From assembly GCA_904390925.1 (NCBI GenBank), contig CAJFMB010000005.1, positions 1-60,841 of the forward strand: 60,841 bases of DNA, written 5' to 3'. Under the pieces are notes generated by a model, which saw nothing but the letters and a program-made list of their open reading frames with translations, did no database searches and was not told the origin of the DNA. The position numbers and the translations under genes were made by a program. The stretch comes from an uncultured Subdoligranulum sp. (GTDB lineage: Bacteria; Bacillota; Clostridia; Oscillospirales; Ruminococcaceae). This document shows positions 26,199 through 33,815 of the stretch, one piece after another (the stretch's first letter is position 1; each line of letters begins with the position of its first letter).

Positions 26199-27188
26199 GT
26201 GAAAGCGAGTGTCATCATTCCCAACCTCAACGGTGCCGGGTGGCTGCATGACTCCATCGAGTCGATCTGGGCCCAGACCGAGCAGGACTTTGAGCTGATC
26301 GTCATTGACAACGGTTCCACCGACGAAAGCCTGGACATTGCCCGCAGCTACTGCGGCCGGCCCGGCTATACCCTGATCGAAAACGACCGCAACACCGGGT
26401 TTTCCCACGCGGTGAACCAGGGCATCGCCATCGCAAAGGGCGAGTATGTGGTGCTGTTCAATAACGACGCCTTTGCCGAGCCGACCTGGCTGGCGGAACT
26501 TTTGCGGACCGCCGATGCCGACCCGAAAATTTTTGCGGTGTCCAGCCTGATGCTGCGCTACTACGAGCCGGAACTGGCCGACGACGCCGGCGACTATGTG
26601 ACCATCCTGGGCTTTGCCTGCAAGCGGGGCGACGGCCTGAAAGCCAGCCGCTACCAGAAGCCCTGCCGGGTGTTTTCCGCCTGCGGCGGCGCGGCGCTTT
26701 ACCGAAAATCCATTCTGGATAAAATCGGCGTTTTTGACGAATTGTTTTTTGCCTACTACGAGGATGTGGACCTTTCCTGGCGGGCCAACAACTTCGGCTA
26801 CAAAAATGTCTACTGTCCCACCGCCCGCTGCCGCCATATCTGCGGCGCCACCACCGGCGCGGTGCGCTACAATCCCTTCAAGAGCATCCAGAGCGGCCGC
26901 AACAGCATCCTGCTGCCCTACAAAAACCAGCCCGCCGGCATGCTGGTGGTCAACTTCATCCCCATGGCGCTGGGGTATCTGCTTAAGGTGGTCATGTTCC
27001 GCCACCGGGGCTTCGGCGACGATTACGCCAAGGGCTATGCCGAGGCCAAAATCGCCCTGCCCAAGGTGGACAAACCGAAATTCTACTGGCGCAACCTGCC
27101 CAACTATCTGTGGGTGGAAGGCAGCCTGATCGTGGGGCTGTTCCGGTATATCGTCTACCGGGTACAGCGGGCACTGCACATTACCTGA
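26199..27188 (+). CDS. Family 2 glycosyltransferase (rhamnosyltransferase-like)
   Basis: 329 residues with the GT-A fold: ASVIIPNLNGAGWLHDSIES, LIVIDNGSTDESLDIA (nucleotide-sugar binding), NRNTGFSHAVNQGI-type segment (NDRNTGFSHAVNQG), the metal-binding VLFNNDAF, GGAALYRKSILDKIGVFDE, and the acceptor-side EDVDLSWRANNFGYKNVY, with catalytic ED. A C-terminal region of about 100 residues has hydrophobic stretches that may associate with the membrane. It probably adds sugars to a surface polysaccharide. The start is GTG at 26199, with weak AAGGCGG upstream. Confidence 0.92.
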   Translation: MKASVIIPNLNGAGWLHDSIESIWAQTEQDFELIVIDNGSTDESLDIARSYCGRPGYTLIENDRNTGFSHAVNQGIAIAKGEYVVLFNNDAFAEPTWLAELLRTADADPKIFAVSSLMLRYYEPELADDAGDYVTILGFACKRGDGLKASRYQKPCRVFSACGGAALYRKSILDKIGVFDELFFAYYEDVDLSWRANNFGYKNVYCPTARCRHICGATTGAVRYNPFKSIQSGRNSILLPYKNQPAGMLVVNFIPMALGYLLKVVMFRHRGFGDDYAKGYAEAKIALPKVDKPKFYWRNLPNYLWVEGSLIVGLFRYIVYRVQRALHIT

Positions 27189-27213
27189 CCGCCCAAAGCG
27201 GAAAATAATTTTC

Positions 27214-27251
27214 AAAAAACGGGTGCTGCCTGCAAAAACCGGCAGTGCCCG
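27214..27251. terminator. Hairpin after the GT2 gene
   Basis: CGGGTGCTGCC (27220-27230) pairs fully with GGCAGTGCCCG (27241-27251), two G-U pairs. The T-run is on the leftward side (A-run 27214-27219), so as a plus-strand terminator it is imperfect. Confidence 0.4.
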
Positions 27252-27357
27252 TTCGTAGTATGGTCAGAAGGCACCGTTGCGGGGCTGCCTTCCGGGAAGC
27301 CCGGGCCGGTGCGGCCGGATCGGAGTTCGGCTTCCCTGCGCAATGGTTCCAATAACC

Positions 27358-27900
27358 ATGGGGAAGGGGGTGTGCCGGCTGAACAACGACCAGTTTGCCA
27401 GCATGATGCGTCAGTATCAGCGGCTGGTGTACACCGTGTGCTATCAGTTTGTGCACGACCCCCACATCGCCGAGGACCTGACCCAGGAAACCTTTCTCTC
27501 CGCCTACACCAACATTGACCGTTGTGATCCGGCCTTTTACAAGCAATGGCTGGTGCGGGTGGCGGCGAACAAATGCAAGGATCATCTGAAAAGCGCCTGG
27601 GTCCGCCGGGTGCAGGCCCAGCAGGACGATGCGCTGCCCGAACCCCGGGGCGCGCCGTCGGAGGAGACCCGCAACCCCGAGGAGGCACTGATCGCCCGGG
27701 ATGAGGCCACAGCCCTGCAGCAGATGATCCGTACCCTGCGCGAACCCTACGGCAGCGTGGCAACCATGTATCTGCTGGAACACCAGCCGGTGGCGGCCAT
27801 TGCCCGGGCGCTGGGCCGGCCGGAAAAGACGGTACAGAACCAGGTATTCCGGGCAAAGGTGATTCTACGGCAAATGATACAGGAAAGGAGGCAGGCATAA
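27358..27900 (+). CDS. ECF-type RNA polymerase sigma factor (module 1)
   Basis: About 180 residues. Sigma region 2 is MMRQYQRLVYTVCYQFVHDP, IAEDLTQETFLSAYTN; region 4 holds the helix-turn-helix MYLLEHQPVAAIARALGRPE, KTVQNQVFRAKVIL. Between them is a charged linker (QQDDALPEPRGAPSEETRNP). The start is uncertain: ATG at 27358 lacks a clear ribosome site, and GTG at 27370 lies directly after a GGGAAGGGGG run. The gene is followed with no gap by an anti-sigma-like gene (TAA then ATG at 27901), the usual paired layout. It probably controls this four-gene unit and other envelope genes. Confidence 0.88.
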   Translation: MGKGVCRLNNDQFASMMRQYQRLVYTVCYQFVHDPHIAEDLTQETFLSAYTNIDRCDPAFYKQWLVRVAANKCKDHLKSAWVRRVQAQQDDALPEPRGAPSEETRNPEEALIARDEATALQQMIRTLREPYGSVATMYLLEHQPVAAIARALGRPEKTVQNQVFRAKVILRQMIQERRQA

Positions 27901-28464
27901 ATGCAGAATGCACTTGTACCTTTTGACAATCAGAATTTGTTTGACGACGGCGGGCATCTGACCGGCAGCGGCCTGGACGCCATGGGCAGCGGCCGGCTGG
28001 ATGAGCTGGGCAGCCTGGAGGCGGCCGAGCACATCAGCTTCTGCAACACCTGCCTCAGACGCTACACCAACTGGCTGGAGGCCGTCCCCCAGACCCTGCT
28101 GGCGCCGGCCCGGGACCTGGTGCCCCAGGTGCAGAACCTGATGCGGATGCGCTCCATCCGCGTTTTCACCAACAAATACATTTCCATTGCGGCGGCGGTC
28201 ATTCTGGCCTTCTCGCTGTGGAATTTCGGCGTGTTCGATTTTGACCCCGGCAATGCCCAGCAAAAAGCCGAGCGCCTCAGCGAGGGGCCCCGTTTCTCGG
28301 TGAGCCAGAGCATCCAGCAGGTGATCGGCGGCATCGGCAAGACCATTGATCAGGTGCTGGAGGAACTGCAGGCCTGCGTGCAGAGCGGCTTTGCCCAGCT
28401 CAAGGACCAGCACCCGGACACCAACCAGAAATCCGGCGGTACCCAGCCCGCCAAGGGGGAGTAA
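27901..28464 (+). CDS. Membrane anti-sigma factor, zinc-binding type (module 1)
   Basis: 187 residues. The cytoplasmic N-terminus has a His44-x3-Cys48-x2-Cys51 motif (HISFCNTC), the hallmark of ZAS anti-sigma factors. One membrane helix follows at about 95-115 (YISIAAAVILAFSLWNFGVF), then an outside domain of about 70 residues with amphipathic helices (SQSIQQVIGGIGKTIDQVLE). The first Cys or His partner usually found upstream of the motif is not obvious, so the site may be incomplete. It begins directly after the sigma gene stop. Confidence 0.75.
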   Translation: MQNALVPFDNQNLFDDGGHLTGSGLDAMGSGRLDELGSLEAAEHISFCNTCLRRYTNWLEAVPQTLLAPARDLVPQVQNLMRMRSIRVFTNKYISIAAAVILAFSLWNFGVFDFDPGNAQQKAERLSEGPRFSVSQSIQQVIGGIGKTIDQVLEELQACVQSGFAQLKDQHPDTNQKSGGTQPAKGE

Positions 28465-28469
28465 ACACC

Positions 28470-29198
28470 ATGAAGAAAAATGGATTTTTGACATTTGTTT
28501 TTGCCTGCATCCCCGGCGCCGGGCAGATGTACTACGGGTATATGAAGCGTGGCCTTTCCATGATCACGATTTTCTGCCTGGGCGTTGTGGTGGCCGCCAT
28601 CATTGCACCCATGGTGATTGTCTGCCCCATCGTGTGGATGTACAGCTTTTTTGACACCTACGACCTGATCCGCCGCATGACCCAGGGGGACCCCAAGCCG
28701 GACACCGTGTTTTTGCTGGAAAGCCGCAACCCGCTGAGCCGCCTGCTGCCCTCCGGCAGCCGGCTGCTGGGCTGGGCGCTGGTGGCGCTGGGCTGCTGGG
28801 CCATCTACAGCTCGGTGCTGGAACCGCTGATCATTCAGTTTATGGGTTGGTATGTTGCCAACCTGATCCCCACCCTGGTGGTGGCAGGACTGCTGATCGC
28901 CGGCGGCTGCTGGCTGATCAGCGGCCCCAGATCCGACGCCGGCAGCGATGGGATGCCCTCCTTCCCGAACAGTGCGTTCAACCTGGACGACAATCTGCCC
29001 GACCTCTCCGGCATGATGGACGAAACACTGGGCACCGGTCCCGCGCCCCAGTGGCCCAAAGCCGGGGTGCACCGCCAGAACCCTGCCAACTCCGCCAGTC
29101 CGGCCAACCCCGGCACCACCGACCCGGCCGCACCGGTGACCGACGCCGCCGACCCCCTGCCGGGCGACGGCACCGACCCGGACAACACCGCCTGCTGA
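28470..29198 (+). CDS. TM2-like membrane protein with Pro/Asp-rich tail
   Basis: 242 residues. It begins MKKNGFLTFVFACIPGAGQM, YYGYMKRGLSMITIF, which matches the start of TM2-like proteins (P-G-x-G-x-x-Y-G). It has about four membrane helices (28-60, 95-112, 125-150). The last ~90 residues are polar and low complexity (NPANSASPANPGTTDPAAPV). The function is unknown. It lies five bases after the anti-sigma gene in the module 1 operon. Confidence 0.75.
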   Translation: MKKNGFLTFVFACIPGAGQMYYGYMKRGLSMITIFCLGVVVAAIIAPMVIVCPIVWMYSFFDTYDLIRRMTQGDPKPDTVFLLESRNPLSRLLPSGSRLLGWALVALGCWAIYSSVLEPLIIQFMGWYVANLIPTLVVAGLLIAGGCWLISGPRSDAGSDGMPSFPNSAFNLDDNLPDLSGMMDETLGTGPAPQWPKAGVHRQNPANSASPANPGTTDPAAPVTDAADPLPGDGTDPDNTAC

Positions 29199-29217
29199 CA
29201 GGGAGGGAGACTTTGCC

Positions 29218-30114
29218 ATGGAAGAGCAAAACAGACAACCCATGCCCGAGACCGGCACCCCGGCCGGAAACGTCGCAACGGCGACGGCTCCTGCCCCGCG
29301 CCGGGTCCGGCGGGTGGGTACCGTCACCTTTGGCCTGACCCTGATCGGGATGGGCGTGTTGCTGCTGCTGTCGCTGATTCTGCCCCAGATGGACCTGCTG
29401 TCGGCGCTGCGCTTTGCCCCGGTGGTGCTGGTGATTCTGGGCATCGAAGTGCTGGTTTACACCGCCCGCCCGGGGGAAAAATTCAAGTATGATGTGCTGA
29501 GCATCCTGGTCTGCATCCTGCTGATTCTGGGGGTGGCCGGCGCCGAGATTGTGTCCCGGCTTGCCGTGAACCACTATGCCTGGCAGAACCTGGAGGCCGA
29601 CCTGGACCGGCAGGCCTATACCGCCCTGCAGCCGGCGGGCGATGTGTGGGAGGTCCTCACCAGTGTGACGCCCGGCCATCTGGCAACGGCGGACGAACAG
29701 GGCAACGCGGTTTTGTCTGCCGGGGACGAGGTCCGGGCTTATGTCCGGCTGGACGGCAATTATGCCGACGCGCTGCAGTTTGCCAAAGCCTGCCGCAGGG
29801 TCATGGATGCCGCCCAAAAAGCCGGGCTGCCTTATACCGCCTACCGGTTTACCAGCAATTGCAATGACAACCCCCAGGACAACAGCGTCACCTACGCGCT
29901 GGAGGCGGAGGGCAGCTGGGCCACCGGCCGCACCGCCGAACAGCTGGCCAAATCGGTGTACAGCTATCTCTGGTATAACGGGGTGGCGTTTGATTCACAG
30001 CAGGAGCTGGATGAGTACCTGAGCCAGTTTGAGGAGGATGATGACCTTCCCGGGGTGGTGCTGCAGTTCCCGGAAACCTCCGAGACCGCCTCCACCGATA
30101 CCGCGTCCAATTGA
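29218..30114 (+). CDS. Membrane protein with LiaI/DUF5668-like N-terminus
   Basis: 298 residues. The N-terminal ~35 are polar and basic (APRRVRRVGTVTFGLTLIGM), followed by three hydrophobic segments (about 34-54, 58-80, 93-113; LLLLSLILPQMDLLSALRFA) resembling the LiaI/LiaF transmembrane unit seen in envelope-stress proteins. The C-terminal ~180 residues form a soluble domain with DEVRAYVRLDGNYADALQFA and an acidic end (QFEEDDDLPGVVLQF). I know no function. It is the last gene of module 1 and is followed by a terminator. Confidence 0.7.
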   Translation: MEEQNRQPMPETGTPAGNVATATAPAPRRVRRVGTVTFGLTLIGMGVLLLLSLILPQMDLLSALRFAPVVLVILGIEVLVYTARPGEKFKYDVLSILVCILLILGVAGAEIVSRLAVNHYAWQNLEADLDRQAYTALQPAGDVWEVLTSVTPGHLATADEQGNAVLSAGDEVRAYVRLDGNYADALQFAKACRRVMDAAQKAGLPYTAYRFTSNCNDNPQDNSVTYALEAEGSWATGRTAEQLAKSVYSYLWYNGVAFDSQQELDEYLSQFEEDDDLPGVVLQFPETSETASTDTASN

Positions 30115-30121
30115 TTTTTCC

Positions 30122-30153
30122 GCCCGGACGGCATTGCCCGCCCGGGCATTTTT
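30122..30153 (+). terminator. Terminator of ECF module 1
   Basis: GCCCGG (30122-30127) pairs with CCGGGC (30142-30147), then ATTTTT. Confidence 0.78.
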
Positions 30154-30164
30154 CTGCCCTGTGC

Positions 30165-30193
30165 TTGCGGCACCCACGGCGGCGTGCTATACT
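30165..30193 (+). promoter_or_regulatory. Promoter of the half-size MATE gene
   Basis: TTGCGG (30165-30170), 17-bp spacer, TATACT (30188-30193), with a TGC extended -10. Confidence 0.72.
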
Positions 30194-30250
30194 GACTGTA
30201 TCTGTCCGCAGAAATCTGCGGCAGGGTGGGAAAGAGGCAGTCAAACAATT

Positions 30251-30919
30251 ATGCAGACAAAACTGGAAAAACAGTTTACCAACAGCCAGCTGCTGCGGCT
30301 TCTGTGGCCGCTGGTCATCGAACAGGCATTGGCCGCCCTGGTGGGCATGATCGCCCTGTTCGGCACCGTGCACATCTCGGCCAACGCGGTAGCCAACAAC
30401 CTGGACAATGTGGGCTGTATTGTGGGCCAGGCCATGGAGCTGGCCATGATCACGGTGGTGGGCCGCTGCATCGGCGCCGGGGACCCGGACCAGGCGGTGC
30501 ATTACACCAAAAAGCTGATGCTGTGGGACTATGTGGTCCAGGGCATTGCCAATGCGCTGGTGATTGTGGGCCTGCTGCTGCTGATGCAGCTGTACACCCT
30601 CTCGCCCCAGACCGATCAGCTGTCCCGGCTGCTGGTTATCATCCACTGCGGCTGCGGCATCCTGCTGTGGCCGGCGGCCTTTGTGCTGCCCAACGCACTG
30701 CGCGCCGCCAACGACGTGCGGTTCACCATGTTTGTGTCGGTGTTGTCGATGGTATTGTGGCGGCTGGGCTTCTCCTACGTGCTCTGCGTCAACATGAAGA
30801 TGGGCGCGGTGGGCGTCTGGATCGCCATGGTCATCGACTGGGTGTTCCGCGTGCTCTGCTTTGTGGTCCGGTTTGCCCGGAAAAAATTGAGGACCCGGGC
30901 GCTGCCCGCCAAGGGTTAA
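30251..30919 (+). CDS. Half-size MATE-family efflux protein (internal deletion)
   Basis: Only 222 residues, against ~445 for MATE drug/cation antiporters. The first ~33 residues (FTNSQLLRLLWPLVIEQALA, ALVGMI) look like helix 1 of a normal MATE N-terminal half. The text then jumps to ALFGTVHISANAVANNLDNV and AMELAMITVVGRCIGAGDPD, LPNALRAANDVRFTMFVSVL, GVWIAMVIDWVFRVLCF, all C-terminal-half motifs. The frame is open and has its own promoter, so it could be expressed, perhaps as a dimer, or it may be a decaying gene. Shine-Dalgarno spacing is long (AAAGAGG about 13 bases before). exoA follows after 21 bases. Confidence 0.75.
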   Translation: MQTKLEKQFTNSQLLRLLWPLVIEQALAALVGMIALFGTVHISANAVANNLDNVGCIVGQAMELAMITVVGRCIGAGDPDQAVHYTKKLMLWDYVVQGIANALVIVGLLLLMQLYTLSPQTDQLSRLLVIIHCGCGILLWPAAFVLPNALRAANDVRFTMFVSVLSMVLWRLGFSYVLCVNMKMGAVGVWIAMVIDWVFRVLCFVVRFARKKLRTRALPAKG

Positions 30920-30940
30920 CACGATAAGGAGGTTCCTCCC

Positions 30941-31696
30941 ATGAAACTGATCAGCTGGAATGTCAACGGCCTGCGCGCCTGCCTGAAAAAGGGCTTTGCC
31001 GAGGCATTTGCCGGGCTGGACGCCGATGCCTTCTGCATCCAGGAAACCAAGATGCAGCCCGGCCAGGCGGACTTTGCCCCCGAAGGCTACACCGAGTACA
31101 TCTATTCCGCCGAGAAGAAGGGCTATTCCGGCACGGCGGTCTGGACCAAGGCCCAGCCGCTGTCGGTGAACTACGGCATCGGCGTGGAGGAGCACAGCCA
31201 CGAGGGCCGGGCCATCACGTTGGAGTACCCGGGCTTTTACCTGGTCAATGTCTATGTGCCCAACGCCCAGGAGGGGCTGGCACGCATCGACTACCGCATG
31301 CGGTGGGAGGACGACCTGCGCAGCTACCTGCTGGGTCTGGACGCCCAAAAGCCGGTGGTGCTGTGTGGCGACATGAATGTGGCCCACAACGAGATCGACC
31401 TGAAAAATCCCGGCCCCAACCGGGGTGCGGCGGGCTTTTCCGACCAGGAGCGGGGCAAGATGACCGAGCTGCTGGCTGCCGGTTTCACTGATACCTTCCG
31501 TTACCTGCACCCGGATGCCACCGGCGCCTACAGCTGGTGGAGCATGCGGTTCAGGGCCCGGGAGCGGAACGCCGGATGGCGGATCGACTATTTTATCGTC
31601 TCCAACCGGGTGGCCGACCGCATCCGGGAGGCCTCCATCCTGCCGGACATCTACGGCTCCGACCACTGCCCGGTGCTGCTGGACATCGACCTGTGA
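30941..31696 (+). CDS. exoA: Exodeoxyribonuclease III
   Basis: Base-excision-repair AP endonuclease and 3'-5' exonuclease. 251 residues with the full EEP nuclease set: SWNVNGLRACLKKG, metal-binding Glu35 (CIQETKMQ), YVPNAQEGLARIDYRMRWED, GDMNVAHNEIDLKNP, the WRIDYF segment and the catalytic GSDHCPV near the C-terminus. The ATG at 30941 is nine bases after AAGGAGG. It lies directly behind the half-size MATE gene and may share its promoter. Confidence 0.96.
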   Translation: MKLISWNVNGLRACLKKGFAEAFAGLDADAFCIQETKMQPGQADFAPEGYTEYIYSAEKKGYSGTAVWTKAQPLSVNYGIGVEEHSHEGRAITLEYPGFYLVNVYVPNAQEGLARIDYRMRWEDDLRSYLLGLDAQKPVVLCGDMNVAHNEIDLKNPGPNRGAAGFSDQERGKMTELLAAGFTDTFRYLHPDATGAYSWWSMRFRARERNAGWRIDYFIVSNRVADRIREASILPDIYGSDHCPVLLDIDL

Positions 31697-31721
31697 CCAG
31701 GACCCTCTGAATACAAAAATC

Positions 31722-31768
31722 CCGCCTCCGCGGCCCCTGCCCATGCAGATGGTCGCGGGGGCGGTTTT
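31722..31768. terminator. Bidirectional terminator between exoA and the YfjL-like gene
   Basis: CCGCCTCCGCG (31722-31732) pairs with CGCGGGGGCGG (31754-31764), one G-U, then TTTTG; leftward GGGATTTTTG follows. Confidence 0.82.
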
Positions 31769-31786
31769 GTGTATCTGTCCGGCGCT

Positions 31787-32527
31787 TCATTTCTCGGCGG
31801 GGGCAATCTCCCCGGGGAGCATCACCGGTGACCGGTACAAAAGGTCCATATCCGACCAGATGGCGACCTGATAGGCGGCTATGTCGATGCCGACTGCCTC
31901 CATGGCGGCTTTGGCCTGGCGCAGTGCCTCGTCGGCGGCAGCCTTCAGGTCACTGACACCGGCGGCGGGCTGCAGGTCCAGAACCAGCGCCACGGCGGGC
32001 AGGTTCTGTTTGTCGTAGGCCATATCCAGCGTGACGGGCGGATGATCCCCGGCGGGCAGCGAAACCTCGCTGCCCGCCGGGTCCTCCGGGGTGAACTGAA
32101 CGATGAAGCTCACATTCTGCAGCGGAGTCCCGGCCAGTGCGGCGGACACATCCCGGTACAGATCATTGGCCAGGCGGTTTCGGGTATTCATGCCGCCGGT
32201 GACCTCCATATCGTAGGTATCCCAGGTGATTTTGCCAAAGTCGGTCCACACATGAAAGACGGTGTCCGGGCTGGTGGGGGACTGCATCTCAAACACATAT
32301 TGAAATCCGGGGTCCTGCCCGCTGGCACAGACGGTGAAAGTCTGCCCGGGGTAGGCGGCTTCCAGATAGCGCAGCACAATCTGTTTGGACAAAAAGCGGC
32401 TGAACGGGTCGCCGTTGCAGTAGCACAGGCCGAACAGCAGCACCAGCACAATGGCAAACCCGCCCGCGGCGGCAAGCACCCGCCGCAGGCGGGTGCGGGG
32501 TTTGCGGGGCTTAGCGGTGCAGATCAT
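31787..32527 (-). CDS. YfjL-like single-pass membrane protein (module 2)
   Basis: 246 residues: a basic N-terminus (KPRKPRTRLRR), one membrane helix (about 18-37, VLAAAGGFAIVLVLLFGLCY) and an external domain. Features such as LRYLEAAYPGQTF, SPDTVFHVW, GKITWDTYDMEV and NTRNRLANDLY recall YfjL-like proteins of clostridia, whose function is unknown. The ATG at 32527 has AAGGAGG upstream and overlaps the end of the preceding anti-sigma-like gene by 17 bases. It is the third gene of the leftward ECF module 2, so it may be a sensor partner. Confidence 0.7.
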   Translation of the reverse strand: MICTAKPRKPRTRLRRVLAAAGGFAIVLVLLFGLCYCNGDPFSRFLSKQIVLRYLEAAYPGQTFTVCASGQDPGFQYVFEMQSPTSPDTVFHVWTDFGKITWDTYDMEVTGGMNTRNRLANDLYRDVSAALAGTPLQNVSFIVQFTPEDPAGSEVSLPAGDHPPVTLDMAYDKQNLPAVALVLDLQPAAGVSDLKAAADEALRQAKAAMEAVGIDIAAYQVAIWSDMDLLYRSPVMLPGEIAPAEK

Positions 32528-33164
32528 CGGGGGCCTCCTTTCCGAACGCATAGACAAACAGTTTGGCGGCCAGCATGCCCATCAGGCACAGCGCGGTGTA
32601 GATGGCAGCGTACATCAGCGGCCCGGTGATCAGGATATGCCACACCGGACCTGCCACGTCCATGACCAGCGCATGCCAGACAAAGCCCAGCAGCGCCACG
32701 CCCAGCGGCGTGAAATACCAGCGGCGGCGCAGAAACAGATAGCCCAGCGCCCCCACCACCGGCATGATGATCAGGCTGTACTGCAGCGCATAGCCAAAGC
32801 TGTTCAGCCAGAAACCAACCAGAGCACCGGCGGCCAGGGCGGCAATCAGCAGCCGCTGCAGCCGGCGTCGGATCTTGCCCAGCACCTGGCTGTCATTGGG
32901 GGCGGCCGCTGTGGCGCCCGACTGCCAGAAGGCACGGCAGCTTTCGCAATGGGCAATGTGCAGCCCCACCAGCTGGACGCTCACCGGGCTGGCGGCGCCG
33001 TCCTGCACCAGCGGGATCAGGTCCCGGCAGGCATCGCAGGGCAGGTCGGGCAGGTTGGCGGCATCCGGCGCGGGGGCAGGGGGCGGCGGCACAGCGCCGG
33101 ACCCCGCAGGGGGCGTGTCCGGCATCGGCACCCCGTCGGGGTGCAGGGATTCTTTCTCGGTCAC
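32511..33164 (-). CDS. Polytopic anti-sigma-like protein with zinc finger (module 2)
   Basis: 217 residues. After a Pro-rich start, a zinc-finger-like region has Cys43-x2-Cys46 and His69-x3-Cys73-x2-Cys76 (HIAHCESC), the ZAS/zf-HC2 pattern of anti-sigma factors. About four membrane helices follow (104-122, 125-146, 150-170, 178-205). Its start overlaps the stop of the sigma gene (ATGA, 33161-33164), a strong sign of paired expression. It probably holds the ECF sigma factor at the membrane. Confidence 0.8.
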   Translation of the reverse strand: MTEKESLHPDGVPMPDTPPAGSGAVPPPPAPAPDAANLPDLPCDACRDLIPLVQDGAASPVSVQLVGLHIAHCESCRAFWQSGATAAAPNDSQVLGKIRRRLQRLLIAALAAGALVGFWLNSFGYALQYSLIIMPVVGALGYLFLRRRWYFTPLGVALLGFVWHALVMDVAGPVWHILITGPLMYAAIYTALCLMGMLAAKLFVYAFGKEAPDDLHR

Positions 33165-33649
33165 AGGTATCCCTCCTTCTTCAGGATCTCCCGCAGCTGC
33201 TGGCGGGTGCGGTATTCAATCACCCGGGCGGACCCGGCACGGATGCCGCAGCGGGCGGCAATCTCCTCGTAGGGCAGGCCCTCGGCCCGCAGCCGGACGA
33301 TGGTCCTCTCCCGCGGGGGCAGCTCCTCCAGAAGCTGCCGTACCCGGACAGCCAGCTGCCGGCTGTCCAAAGCGCTGCCCACCGTGTCCTCCACATACAG
33401 CCCCAGCAGGTCGCTGAGCTCCACCGTGGGGCGGTGCCTGCGCAGCGCCTGCAGCCACAGGTTGCGGGCAATGCCGAACAGCCAGGTGCGCTCGCTGCCC
33501 TCCCCGCGGAAGGTCCCAGCCTTCTGGATGGCACACAGAAAGGTCTCGCTCAGCAGATCCTCCGCCAGCACCGGGTCATGGGTCAGGCTGCACAGGTAGC
33601 GGAACACATCATCCCGGTACCGGTGGTACAGCTCCTCCACCCCAAGCAT
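33161..33649 (-). CDS. ECF-type RNA polymerase sigma factor (module 2)
   Basis: 162 residues. Region 2: LYHRYRDDVFRYLCSLTHDP, VLAEDLLSETFLCAIQKAGT, then RTWLFGIARNLWLQALRRHR. Region 4: LLEELPPRERTIVRLRAEGL, PYEEIAARCGIRAGSARVIE, a complete helix-turn-helix. The ATG at 33649 is behind GGAAGGAGG. An anti-sigma-like gene and a YfjL-like gene follow with overlaps. Upstream (33650-33766) there is TGTAAC followed by CATA-type bases, which could be an ECF-dependent autoregulatory promoter, but this is weak. Confidence 0.92.
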   Translation of the reverse strand: MLGVEELYHRYRDDVFRYLCSLTHDPVLAEDLLSETFLCAIQKAGTFRGEGSERTWLFGIARNLWLQALRRHRPTVELSDLLGLYVEDTVGSALDSRQLAVRVRQLLEELPPRERTIVRLRAEGLPYEEIAARCGIRAGSARVIEYRTRQQLREILKKEGYL

Positions 33650-33761
33650 GGTGCATTCCTCCTTCCTGTGTTTCGGTCAACGGGTTCGCCTATATGCCGC
33701 AGCAAAACGCCGGATGTTACACCGGTCGGCAAAAAATTTTTGCGTTTTCCGGTCAGGATAC

Positions 33762-33792
33762 AAAAAGGCCCGGGCGCCATGGCGCCCGGGCC
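33762..33792 (-). terminator. Intrinsic terminator of ptsI
   Basis: A 26-bp perfect palindrome (33767-33792, GGCCCGGGCGCC and its complement). Leftward five T follow (A-run 33762-33766). Confidence 0.85.
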
Positions 33793-33815
33793 AAATACGG
33801 TCAAAAGGGAAAAAA

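Noticed and set aside
30029-30250. Upstream in-frame region as the missing part of the MATE gene
   Set aside because: It overlaps the preceding gene and its terminator, and translates to a Pro-rich non-membrane sequence, so the lost half is not here.
33767-33792. 26-bp perfect palindrome as a protein-binding site
   Set aside because: It sits just after ptsI and is followed by a T-run in the right direction, so it is better explained as a terminator.
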